Positions 1-6,682 of a stretch of 11,535 nt of DNA are shown in pieces. Source of the DNA: an uncultured Clostridia bacterium (GTDB lineage Bacteria; Bacillota; Clostridia; Christensenellales; Aristaeellaceae); NCBI GenBank assembly GCA_946615495.1, contig CAMOHY010000049.1, positions 1 to 11,535 of the forward strand, read 5' to 3'. The position numbers were made by a program, and so were the translations under genes. Position 1 is the stretch's first letter, and every line of letters starts with the position of its first letter. Under the pieces are notes generated by a model. The model was not told the DNA's origin, searched no databases, and saw only the letters and a program-made list of their open reading frames with translations.

Positions 1-574
1 CCCGGCCCTTTTCGCTGTTCATCACCTGGGCGGTGTGCAGCGCGATTTCGCCGGTTTTTTTCACTTGGATATTGATATCGGTCAATTGGGTCATCATGGC
101 GGCCAGGCCGCGGCAGGGACCCATGACGCAGCTGATGAGCGGGCACACGCCGCTGAGCCTTGCCAGCGCCCCCAAAATGCCGGCGTAAGCGGGCAAGGCG
201 TCCATTCCCTCTTCAAGCTTTACGCCCGCGCTGTCCAGCAGCGCCACCACGGGAGAGCCCGTCACCTGGGCCATCCGCAGGGTCTTTTGAATCTTCTCGG
301 CCTGCGCCTTGGTCATGGCGCCGCCGGAAGAAGCGTAATCCTGGGCAAAGCAGTAAACGGCCTGGCCGTTGATGGTGCCGCAGCCCGCCACCAGGTGGCT
401 GTCTTCCCTCAGCGCGTCGATCTCCATGAAGCTGCCCGCGTCAAAAAGCTTTGCGGCCCGCTCCCTGGCGGTGCTTTTGCCGTCGGCGTGCTGTTTGGCG
501 ATCCTTTCCGCATTGCCGTGCAGGATGGCGGATTTTTCCTTCGCCAGGGCCTGCAGCTTTTCAGACATTTCCAT
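1..574 (-). CDS. Carboxyltransferase-family protein (acyl-CoA carboxylase/decarboxylase subunit), N-terminal part
   Basis: The first 191 codons of a gene that runs off the left edge. The translation has the carboxyltransferase (PF01039-type) layout of propionyl-CoA carboxylase beta and methylmalonyl-CoA decarboxylase alpha subunits. An N-terminal helical part contains KSTARERAAKLFDAGSF. It is followed by FAQDYASSGGAMTKAQAEK, then VALLDSAGVKLEEG, equivalent to the family's DSGGARIQEG acyl-CoA-binding segment. Family members move a carboxyl group between biotin and an acyl-CoA. DSAGVKLEEG departs from the usual DSGGARIQEG, so a divergent subfamily is possible and the substrate is not assigned. 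In-frame ATGs lie at 589, 574 and 568. I chose 574 because GGGGG sits about 8 nt upstream; the AGGAG at 591-595 is only 1 nt from the 589 ATG and 16 nt from 574. No convincing promoter was found upstream. It is divergent from the secreted protein at 927. Confidence 0.8.
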   Translation of the reverse strand, partial: MEMSEKLQALAKEKSAILHGNAERIAKQHADGKSTARERAAKLFDAGSFMEIDALREDSHLVAGCGTINGQAVYCFAQDYASSGGAMTKAQAEKIQKTLRMAQVTGSPVVALLDSAGVKLEEGMDALPAYAGILGALARLSGVCPLISCVMGPCRGLAAMMTQLTDINIQVKKTGEIALHTAQVMNSEKGR

Positions 575-926
575 TCCCTTTTCCCCCATTCTCCTATAGG
601 TTTGGTGATGAAGGTTCGGAAAAATATACTACGGCTTTTCTTTCCCTTTCCGCCCCGTATTTCCGGAAATTTTCCCTCTGGGACGGCAAATGAAAAGAAA
701 AGCATCATCCTAACCCAAATTTCACTATTCACCGTAAACTTTCCTTTTCCTGCCCTTCCGTGTCGAAAATTTTCCTGATAGGATCATAACGATTCTTTAT
801 TTTGACGATTTTATGAAAAAACTTTAACGAAAGTATTGCGAAATTTCACTTTTTATGTTATGATTTACCATGAAAGCATGGCTCTTTGAATCGACTGCGA
901 TATAAAAAAATAAAGGAGCGGATCTT
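575..926. other. Divergent intergenic region between carboxyltransferase and secreted SH3-like protein
   Basis: 352 bases without a supported gene. The right part is AT-rich and holds the promoter for the gene at 927. The left part, facing the carboxyltransferase, has no clear -35/-10 pair on the minus strand: TATATT-like bases near 620-630 lack a matching -35. Reading frames crossing here have no ribosome binding site and run into the antisense of the carboxyltransferase. Confidence 0.6.
836..864 (+). promoter_or_regulatory. Sigma-A-type promoter of the secreted SH3-like protein
   Basis: TTGCGA (836-841), a 17-bp spacer and TATGAT (859-864). Transcription would start near 871, giving a leader of about 55 nt before the ATG at 927. 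The surrounding DNA is AT-rich. Confidence 0.7.
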
Positions 927-2072
927 ATGCGGAAAACGTGCCTTTGTTTGGCAATAATTACCATTTTATTATTAGGCCTGATCCCCTGCGCGGCTGCGGA
1001 ATCGCCGCTGGACAGCTATGCCACCGGCAGCTTTGGCAACCAGCAGTCCTTGGCGGTGTATACCGGCCCCGGCGAAGAATATTTTCGGGCCAATAACGGA
1101 AAAGCGGCGTATGGCGGCGGCAGCGCCCGCATTTACGGCGTGGCTGGGGATTGGATCATGATCGGCTACGGCCTGTCCAACGGCAATTACCGCATCGGCT
1201 ATATTTCCGGGTCCGCTATGAAAGCATTGAACAATTTAAAAGGAAGCATCAATTATAATCTGACTTTCCAGGATATTCCAGCGTGGGCGGATAACTACTG
1301 CCGCCTGACGGACGACCCGGTGATGAACAACAAAATGATCTATACCATCCCGGAGGGCACCCAAGTGAAGGTGCTGGCCACCATGGGCACCGCCTGGACC
1401 TATGTGGAGGTGGACACGCCCAGCGGGCCCATGCGGGGCTTTGTCTGGTCCATCCATTTGATGAACGCTTCCGGCCAAATGCTGACCTATACCCCCGCCC
1501 CCACCTTCTCCTCTGTGGTTTACGCCGGGCCTACGGTGTACACCGCGCCAACGCCCCAGCCCACCGCGCTGCCATCCCTGGACGCCAATATGTATTACCA
1601 TGACACGGTAAAGGGCGAATGGCTGCCCGCTTACCAGGAATTCAATTTAAAGGGCAATTGGCCGGTGTATTCCGGCCCCGGCGATTACTACTACCGGGCC
1701 AACAACGGCAAGGCCTTGATGGGCGGCGGCTCCTGCCGCATTTACGGCGCGGAAAACGGCTGGGTGCTGATTGGCTACGGCCTGTCCAACGGCAATTACC
1801 GCATCGGCTATATCAGCGCCCAGGCCTTGAACGGGACGGACCTGCGCGTGCCTTATCTGGACCTGCGCTATACCACCCGCCGCCTGTCCGCGGATGCCGA
1901 CCTGACCGACGACACCCTGCGCTTCCGGCCCACGGTGGCCGCGCTGAAGGCGGGGAGCTATGTGCTGTTCCTGGGTTATGCCCAGGACGCGGGCATTACC
2001 TGGGCTTATGTGGAGGTGCTGGCGGATAACAGCATCATGCGCGGCTTCATTCCCGCGTCGGCGCTGGAATAG
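927..2072 (+). CDS. Secreted protein with duplicated SH3-like modules
   Basis: A 381-residue protein of unknown function. Residues 1-24 form a signal peptide: MRK, a hydrophobic stretch ending near LLLGLIP, and a likely cleavage after CAAA. Cys21 lacks a proper lipobox (Pro at -1), so it is probably released or wall-associated rather than a lipoprotein. The mature chain is a duplication. Module A (about 43-98) recurs at 246-301, sharing VY(T/S)GPG, RANNGKA, GGGS, RIYG and IGYGLSNGNYRIGYIS. Module B (about 127-178) recurs at 326-380, sharing LTDD, TW(T/A)YVEV and MRGF. VY(T/S)GPG followed by short strands resembles bacterial SH3 (SH3b) cell-wall modules; that family assignment is inference. 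A Pro/Thr-rich linker (about 189-218) separates the halves. AAAGGAG (912-918) lies 8 nt before the ATG. No catalytic motif is visible. It has its own promoter and a hairpin downstream, so it is likely monocistronic. Confidence 0.85.
   Translation: MRKTCLCLAIITILLLGLIPCAAAESPLDSYATGSFGNQQSLAVYTGPGEEYFRANNGKAAYGGGSARIYGVAGDWIMIGYGLSNGNYRIGYISGSAMKALNNLKGSINYNLTFQDIPAWADNYCRLTDDPVMNNKMIYTIPEGTQVKVLATMGTAWTYVEVDTPSGPMRGFVWSIHLMNASGQMLTYTPAPTFSSVVYAGPTVYTAPTPQPTALPSLDANMYYHDTVKGEWLPAYQEFNLKGNWPVYSGPGDYYYRANNGKALMGGGSCRIYGAENGWVLIGYGLSNGNYRIGYISAQALNGTDLRVPYLDLRYTTRRLSADADLTDDTLRFRPTVAALKAGSYVLFLGYAQDAGITWAYVEVLADNSIMRGFIPASALE
1164..1204 (+). repeat. 41-bp exact direct repeat, copy 1
   Basis: This stretch, encoding GYGLSNGNYRIGY and the next partial codon, is identical at every base to 1773-1813. 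The adjoining bases diverge. It lies in module A of the SH3-like protein and marks the internal duplication. Confidence 0.9.
1773..1813 (+). repeat. 41-bp exact direct repeat, copy 2
   Basis: Identical to 1164-1204, 609 bp downstream in the same reading frame, in the second module A of the same gene. Confidence 0.9.
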
Positions 2073-2139
2073 TGTTCAGCGTGCGGATTGATTTCTGATA
2101 AATCAGCAAAGGCCGAAAGAAGAATTGTTCCAAAAATTT

Positions 2140-2168
2140 TGTAGGGGCGGATAGCATCCGCCCCTACA
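2140..2168. terminator. Perfect GC-rich hairpin between convergent genes (probable terminator or dispersed palindrome)
   Basis: The arms TGTAGGGGCGGAT and ATCCGCCCCTACA are 13-bp perfect complements around a 3-nt loop (AGC). Read on the minus strand, the hairpin follows the AI-2E gene stop by about 22 nt and is followed by AAAATTTTT, so it could terminate that transcript. Read on the plus strand, it follows the SH3-like gene but has no good T-tract. From memory, similar TGTAGGGGCG hairpins occur as dispersed intergenic palindromes in many bacterial genomes, so it may be a repeat element used as a terminator. Confidence 0.6.
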
Positions 2169-2190
2169 GTTGTTTGGCATACTTGCGCTT

Positions 2191-3393
2191 TTACTTTTTC
2201 TTTGTCACCGTTTTTTCCTGGACCGGCGAAGGCAATTTCGCTTTCTTTTCGGCGCTTTTCCGGTGCACCCATTCCTGCATCAGGAAGTACAGGGTGGCGG
2301 TAATGGGCACGGCCACCAGCATGCCCGCGATGCCGCCCAGGCCGCCGCCCACGGAAACCGCGGCCAGCACCCACAGGCTGGGCAGGCCAACGGTGTTGCC
2401 CACCAAGCGGGGATAGAGCACATTGCCTTGAATGGTCTGCAAAGCCACAATGAATACCAGGAACCAAATGGCTAAGCTGGGGCTGGCCGTGAACACCAGG
2501 AAGGTGCCCAGCGCCGCGCCGATATAGCCGCCGATGATGGGAACCAAGGACGTGGTGCCGCTGAGCACGGCCACCATCAGGGCGTAGGGCATTCCGAAGA
2601 TGCGCATGCCCAGCCAGGTGAGTACGCCCAGGATGATGCCGTTTACCGTCTGGCCCACGATAAAGCCGGAAAAGCAGCGGTTCGCCGTGGCGAGCACATG
2701 CTGAATGACTTCATTTTTCTTTTCATTCACCGCCACGTCCAATACATGGTGGAACTGGCTTTGCAGCTTTTCCTTTCCGCTGAGCAGGAAAATGGCAAAA
2801 ATAGCGGAGATGAGGAAATTGGCGATGGAGCCCGTCACGGCGCTGATGACCGTCACCGTAGAAGAAAGCAGGCTGGTGCCGCCCATGCCGTTGATGGCCC
2901 AATCGATCACCCGGCTTTGCAGGGAAGCCCAATCCAGCTCCAGGTCCATCACGTAATCGGTAACAATGGCCACTCCCTTCAGGTTTTCCATGATCCATTG
3001 CTTGGCCTGCACAAAGTAATTGGGAAATTCACGTCCCAACACGGTAAAGGCCTCGGTCAGTCCCGGAATGACGGTGTAGATCAGCAAAACGAAAATAGAC
3101 AGGACCAATATCGTGGCGATGGCGATGCAAATCCATCGCCGGCTGTTGATGAGCCACTGCTTTTTCGTCTTGGCGAATAAGTATTTTTCCAGCCGCTTAA
3201 TGATGATTTCCAGAATGTAGGCGATGACGGCGCCGACAATGATGGGCCTTCCCACGCTCAAAATGTACGGTATGCTGGAGATGATGGATTCAAAATGAAT
3301 CACGCCCAGCGCCAGCAGCGCGGCCAGCAGCATGAGGCGCACGAATTTTTTTTCACCAAACCATTTGGACAATGGATGTTCTTGATCGGACAT
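2191..3393 (-). CDS. AI-2E/PerM family transporter
   Basis: A 400-residue polytopic membrane protein with the AI-2E family (YtvI/YueF/PerM) layout. Two N-terminal helices lie at about 17-37 and 46-66, and a third at about 88-110. A soluble stretch (about 113-165) follows. After it comes a hydrophobic C-terminal half from about 174 to 372, with a polar break at about 206-236. Family-typical segments in that half are VPIIGGYIGAALG (284-296), GNVLYPRLVG (323-332) and LPSLWVLAAVSVGGGLGG (337-354). The tail is Lys-rich. Members export autoinducer-2 or small solutes, or act as Na+/H+ antiporters, so the substrate cannot be named. GGGAGG (3401-3407 on the plus strand) lies 7 nt before the ATG, supporting this start. 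It has its own promoter and diverges from recF across the parS sites. Confidence 0.9.
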   Translation of the reverse strand: MSDQEHPLSKWFGEKKFVRLMLLAALLALGVIHFESIISSIPYILSVGRPIIVGAVIAYILEIIIKRLEKYLFAKTKKQWLINSRRWICIAIATILVLSIFVLLIYTVIPGLTEAFTVLGREFPNYFVQAKQWIMENLKGVAIVTDYVMDLELDWASLQSRVIDWAINGMGGTSLLSSTVTVISAVTGSIANFLISAIFAIFLLSGKEKLQSQFHHVLDVAVNEKKNEVIQHVLATANRCFSGFIVGQTVNGIILGVLTWLGMRIFGMPYALMVAVLSGTTSLVPIIGGYIGAALGTFLVFTASPSLAIWFLVFIVALQTIQGNVLYPRLVGNTVGLPSLWVLAAVSVGGGLGGIAGMLVAVPITATLYFLMQEWVHRKSAEKKAKLPSPVQEKTVTKKK

Positions 3394-3422
3394 GTCACAT
3401 TCCTCCCTTTTGGCTTATGGGG

Positions 3423-3451
3423 ATTATAGCACAATCGGAGAATTTCGTCTA
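3423..3451 (-). promoter_or_regulatory. Extended -10 promoter of the AI-2E gene
   Basis: Minus strand: TAGACG (3451-3446), a 17-bp spacer and a perfect TATAAT (3428-3423) preceded by TGC, an extended -10. Transcription would start near 3416, about 23 nt before the ATG. The parS site at 3466 begins 14 bp upstream of the -35. Confidence 0.7.
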
Positions 3452-3460
3452 TGTGGAATT

Positions 3461-3486
3461 CTGTATGTTTCACGTGAAACATACAG
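3461..3486. promoter_or_regulatory. parS site 1 (ParB-binding centromere)
   Basis: The 16-mer TGTTTCACGTGAAACA at 3466-3481 matches the Bacillota parS consensus exactly. It sits in a longer perfect palindrome of 26 bp (3461-3486). ParB (Spo0J) dimers load here and spread along flanking DNA to drive origin segregation with ParA (Soj) and SMC. Finding it beside recF fits an origin-proximal position. Confidence 0.93.
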
Positions 3487-3502
3487 GCCGCTGTCGAAAA
3501 AA

Positions 3503-3518
3503 AGTTTCACGTGAAACA
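3503..3518. promoter_or_regulatory. parS site 2 (ParB-binding centromere)
   Basis: AGTTTCACGTGAAACA has one mismatch to the parS consensus, at the outermost base, and keeps the 14-bp perfect core palindrome. Its centre is 37 bp from the centre of site 1, between 3 and 4 helical turns. It ends 14 bp before the recF -35 box. Confidence 0.9.
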
Positions 3519-3532
3519 ATGAGGAGCGGCAG

Positions 3533-3561
3533 TTGACATTCTGTTCCGCCTGTGGCAAACT
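3533..3561 (+). promoter_or_regulatory. Promoter of recF
   Basis: A perfect TTGACA (3533-3538), a 17-bp spacer and CAAACT (3556-3561). The -10 is poor (3 of 6) but preceded by TGG, giving the extended -10 TGn. Transcription would start near 3568, only about 17 nt before the recF ATG. It lies just downstream of parS site 2, so ParB occupancy could affect it. Confidence 0.55.
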
Positions 3562-3584
3562 GAAAGCGCAGGGAGGAATGGGAT

Positions 3585-4670
3585 ATGCGAATGACCGCGC
3601 TGAGACTGAGAAACTTTCGGGGGTACCAACAGGTGATGCTGTCGCCTCCGGAAGGCGTGACGGTGCTGGTGGGTGAAAACGGAGCGGGAAAGACGAACCT
3701 ACTGGAAGCGGTTCATCTTTGCTGCCTGGGCCGCAGCCATCGAACCAGCAACGACCGGGAAATGATCCGCAAGGACCAGGAGACGGCGGCAGTGCAGCTG
3801 ACGGTAGAGCGCAAGGACGGAACCCACGAGGTCGGCGTGCGTTTGTTTGAAAATGCCAGGCGGCGAAAGCTCGTTTATGTAAACGGAAAAACAGCCGCCC
3901 GTATGGGAGAACTGATGGGACACGCCACCTGCGTAATTTTTTCTCCGGAGGATTTGGGACTGGTCAAGGACGGCCCTCAGGCGCGGCGCAGGTTTCTGGA
4001 TATGCTGCTCTCTCAGGAGCAGCGGCCCTACTTTTACGCCCTGCAAACCTATATGAGCGCTCTGAAACAGCGAAACGCCCTATTGAAGCAGGGAGATTTC
4101 CGCCAAATGCCCGCGTGGGACGAGCAATTGGCCGCGGCGGCAGCGCCAGTGGTAAGATTGCGCCGACAGGCCTGCCAGCGGCTGAATGAAAGGGCGCAAA
4201 TCCATTACCGTTACATCGGCGGCCGGGAGGACGAAGTATTCGGATTAAAATATCATAGCCCGCTGTCGGATAGCGAGGACCCGGCGGAAGATATGCTGAA
4301 GGGCCTGCGGGCCTGCCGGGAGGAGGATCAGCGCCGGTTGACCACCTGCTTTGGGCCCCACCGGGACGATTTGGAGCTGACCTTATGTTCGGAAGCCTTA
4401 AAGGCCTTTGGTTCTCAGGGTCAAATGCGCACGGCCGCCCTGTCCATGAAGCTGGCTGCCTTTGACCTGTTGGAAGCGGACCAGGGGGAACCGCCGCTGC
4501 TGCTGCTGGACGATGTGCTCAGCGAGCTGGACCCGGACCGCCGCCGGCGGCTGATTGCCCGGATTGGACGCGCGCAGGCATTGCTTACCTGCACCGACCA
4601 GGCGGATTTTATCGGCGCCCGGCCCGCCTGCGTGCTGCGGGTGGAAAACGGAAATATCCATCAGGAATAA
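3585..4670 (+). CDS. recF: DNA replication and repair protein RecF
   Basis: A 361-residue SMC-like ATPase that binds gapped DNA and, with RecO and RecR, helps load RecA at stalled forks. The N-terminal strand MTALRLRNFRGYQ is followed by Walker A GENGAGKT (30-37). Next come RecF-typical VIFSPEDLGLVKDGPQARRRFLD and YMSALKQRNALL. The C-terminal lobe has CFGPHRDDLEL, the ABC signature region GSQGQMR (about 277-283) and Walker B LLLLDDVLSELD (about 304-315). Length is normal for the family. GGGAGGA (3571-3577) lies 7 nt before the ATG. recF usually sits with dnaA, dnaN and gyrB. Here it is transcribed alone, with a divergent membrane-protein gene upstream, parS sites in its promoter region and a terminator directly after it. 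Confidence 0.97.
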   Translation: MRMTALRLRNFRGYQQVMLSPPEGVTVLVGENGAGKTNLLEAVHLCCLGRSHRTSNDREMIRKDQETAAVQLTVERKDGTHEVGVRLFENARRRKLVYVNGKTAARMGELMGHATCVIFSPEDLGLVKDGPQARRRFLDMLLSQEQRPYFYALQTYMSALKQRNALLKQGDFRQMPAWDEQLAAAAAPVVRLRRQACQRLNERAQIHYRYIGGREDEVFGLKYHSPLSDSEDPAEDMLKGLRACREEDQRRLTTCFGPHRDDLELTLCSEALKAFGSQGQMRTAALSMKLAAFDLLEADQGEPPLLLLDDVLSELDPDRRRRLIARIGRAQALLTCTDQADFIGARPACVLRVENGNIHQE

Positions 4671-4678
4671 ATAAGAAA

Positions 4679-4712
4679 AAAGAGGCATGGACGCAATGTT
4701 CCGTGCCTCTTT
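4679..4712. terminator. Bidirectional rho-independent terminator of recF and the oxidoreductase operon
   Basis: The 13-bp arms AAAGAGGCATGGA (4679-4691) and TCCGTGCCTCTTT (4700-4712), with one G-U pair, enclose an 8-nt loop. On the plus strand the tail is TTTGTTATAT. On the minus strand the hairpin is followed by TTTTTTCTTATTT. It starts 8 nt after the recF stop and lies 16 nt beyond the oxidoreductase stop, so it serves both converging transcripts. Confidence 0.9.
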
Positions 4713-4728
4713 GTTATATAGATAAGAA

Positions 4729-5904
4729 TTATTTATTTCCGCTGTAGGTGGAGCTGGTATCGGCGTAGGTCTGCTTGCCAGTAGGCTTCCGGGAAGAAGC
4801 GGCCACGCGCTTTTGCAGCTCTTCATAGAACAAATCTTCGTCAAAAGGCAGCGTGACCGGCTTGCCCAGGAAAGCGGAAAGGTGCATGGCGTTGGACAGG
4901 GTAAGGCCGAAAATGCCTTCCTCTCCGCCAGCAACCAGCGGTTCACCCCGCAGGATAGCGCCGCCCCAGGCGTTTACCACGCCGATATGCTGGGGATTCT
5001 TTCCGTCGGTTTCCACTTCCACCTCATGCGCGGGCATGGTGGCGAAGGGGATTTTGTTGGTGCGGGTCCATTCCGGTTCGCTCACATCAAATTCCAGCAG
5101 GGAAAGCTTGTCGTTTTCCACGATGATGCGGGCTTTTTCCAGCTGTACCTCAAAGCGGTTGGTGCCGTGAGCGTCGCCGGTGGTGGTGACGAATACGCCG
5201 GTGGCGCCGTTTGCGTATTCCACATAGGTGGTCACATCGTCTTCCACTTCAATATCGTGCCACTGGCCGAATTTCATGTTGCTCTGCACCTTCACGGGCA
5301 TCCCGCAAATCCACTGCCACAAATCCAGCTGGTGGGGGCACTGGTTCAGCAGCACGCCGCCGCCCTCGCCGCTCCAGGTGGCCCGCCAGTTGCCCGAATC
5401 GTAGTACGCCTGAGGCCGGTACCAGTTGGTGATAATCCAGTTGGTGCGGCGGATAGCGCCGTATTTTCCGCTCTGCACCAGCTCCCGCATTTTGCGGTAA
5501 ATGCAGTTGGTGCGCTGGTTAAACATCATGCCAAAAACCACGTCGGGATGCTTTTTCGCTTCCTCGTTCATTTCCCGCACCTGTTTGGTGTAAACGCCGG
5601 CGGGTTTTTCCACCATGACGTGGATGCCCCGCTTCATGCACTCCATGGCATAGGTGGGATGGAAATAGTGGGGCACGCAGACCATGCAGGCCTCGATGAG
5701 CCCGCTGTCCAGCATTTTCAGCGCGTCGTTAAAATAAGTCACGTCAGGGCTCAGGTCCTTTTTGGCCCATTCCAGCCGCTCTTCATTGATGTCCGCCGCG
5801 GCAACGAGCTGAAATTCCGGGCATTGGCCGGAAAGAATATTATGGGCGTGCCCTGAGCCCATGTTGCCGATGCCGATGATGCCGAGCTTGATTTTCTTTT
5901 CCAT
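4729..5904 (-). CDS. Gfo/Idh/MocA family NAD(P)-dependent oxidoreductase
   Basis: A 391-residue dehydrogenase of the glucose-fructose oxidoreductase/inositol dehydrogenase family, which oxidises or reduces sugars, cyclitols or glycosides. The N-terminal Rossmann fold shows KLGIIGIGNMGSGHA, with GIGNMG at 11-16 binding the nucleotide. It continues with VAAADIN at the end of the second strand and the family hallmark VEKPAG (98-103, with K100). The C-terminal half holds GGGVLLNQCPHQLDLWQW (181-198), with the catalytic-region H191 and D194. The start is supported by weak AGGA or AAAGGCGG signals 2 or 10 nt upstream. It is the last gene of a three-gene operon, 19 bp after the preceding stop. The two TIM-barrel partners suggest oxidation followed by epimerisation or carbon-bond cleavage of the keto-product. 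The substrate is unknown; an inositol, sugar acid or intact glycoside are all possible. Confidence 0.92.
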   Translation of the reverse strand: MEKKIKLGIIGIGNMGSGHAHNILSGQCPEFQLVAAADINEERLEWAKKDLSPDVTYFNDALKMLDSGLIEACMVCVPHYFHPTYAMECMKRGIHVMVEKPAGVYTKQVREMNEEAKKHPDVVFGMMFNQRTNCIYRKMRELVQSGKYGAIRRTNWIITNWYRPQAYYDSGNWRATWSGEGGGVLLNQCPHQLDLWQWICGMPVKVQSNMKFGQWHDIEVEDDVTTYVEYANGATGVFVTTTGDAHGTNRFEVQLEKARIIVENDKLSLLEFDVSEPEWTRTNKIPFATMPAHEVEVETDGKNPQHIGVVNAWGGAILRGEPLVAGGEEGIFGLTLSNAMHLSAFLGKPVTLPFDEDLFYEELQKRVAASSRKPTGKQTYADTSSTYSGNK

Positions 5905-5923
5905 GGTCCTGATACCGCCTTTC

Positions 5924-6667
5924 TCAGTTGAAGCCGCAGGCTTTTAAGTACAAATAGCTGCGCCGCAGGCACTCGATGGGGTCTTCACCGTGGCAATCGT
6001 CCTGTTCCACCAGCATATACTGGGTACCGGCGGCCTCGGCCTTTTCAAAAACCCGGTCAAAATTGATGTTTCCTTCGCCAACCACCGCCATGCTTTGGCC
6101 GTAGGCGTAATCCTTCAAATGGATGCAGGGGACCCGTCCGGACAGCTTTTCCAGCCACTGGGCGGGGTCGCCGCCGCCGGCTTGCACCCAGAAGGTGTCC
6201 AGGGTAAAGCCCATGATATCGGCGGGTATATCCTCCGCCAAATGGGCCAGGATAGGCTTTCCGTCCATGTGAATGAATTCCCGGTTATGGTTGTGGTACA
6301 TAAAGTACTTGCCGCCGTCCCGCAGCTTCCGGGCCACGGCGGGCCAGGTCTGCAAGAATTGGGCGTAGCTCTGGCCTTCATCAAAGGACCAATAGCCCAG
6401 GCCGATATAACCGCAGTCAAAAACGCTGTGCTCCGCAATCACCTTTTCCGTTTCCCCAATCAGCCGGGGGGCGGGGGTGTGGGTGAGCACGCAGCGCAGG
6501 CCCGTCTGCGCCAATTGCTCCTTCAGCCATTCGGCTTGGAAGGGACAGGTGCCGGACACCTGCACCGTCTGATAGCCGATATCCGCAATGCGCCGCAGGG
6601 TTTCGGCAAAGCCTTCCAGCGTTTTGCAGCTTTCCCGCGTGGTGTACATTTGCGCGCCAATCTGCAT
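5924..6667 (-). CDS. Xylose isomerase-like TIM-barrel protein (sugar isomerase/epimerase)
   Basis: A 247-residue cytoplasmic protein of the PF01261 (AP endonuclease family 2/xylose isomerase-like) barrel fold. Typical features are the first strand IGAQMYTTRE, YHNHNREF (124-131), LDTFWVQAGG with D157, HLKDY with H183 and D186, VGEGNINF, and LVEQD with E221. These match the metal-binding His/Asp/Glu positions of the family, whose members isomerise or epimerise sugars or act on 2-keto-cyclitols and keto-glycosides. An AAGGAGGAG-type site sits 6 nt before the ATG, overlapping the end of the upstream gene. The two genes are 15 bp apart, so they are co-transcribed. It is shorter than, and clearly different from, the neighbouring barrel protein, so the two are not a recent duplication. 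No exact substrate can be assigned. Confidence 0.88.
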   Translation of the reverse strand: MQIGAQMYTTRESCKTLEGFAETLRRIADIGYQTVQVSGTCPFQAEWLKEQLAQTGLRCVLTHTPAPRLIGETEKVIAEHSVFDCGYIGLGYWSFDEGQSYAQFLQTWPAVARKLRDGGKYFMYHNHNREFIHMDGKPILAHLAEDIPADIMGFTLDTFWVQAGGGDPAQWLEKLSGRVPCIHLKDYAYGQSMAVVGEGNINFDRVFEKAEAAGTQYMLVEQDDCHGEDPIECLRRSYLYLKACGFN

Positions 6668-6682
6668 GATATGCTCCTCCTT

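Noticed and set aside
35..778. Open frame of 247 codons on the plus strand
   Set aside because: Antisense to the carboxyltransferase, no ribosome binding site, and low-complexity His/Gly/Arg-rich composition typical of a shadow frame in GC-rich DNA.
3300..3482. Small minus-strand frame starting MFHVKH
   Set aside because: The N terminus is a translation of the parS palindrome, a well-known false start, and the rest overlaps the AI-2E gene in another frame.
4813..5856. Open frame of 347 codons on the plus strand
   Set aside because: Antisense shadow of the Gfo/Idh/MocA oxidoreductase, whose motifs are unambiguous.
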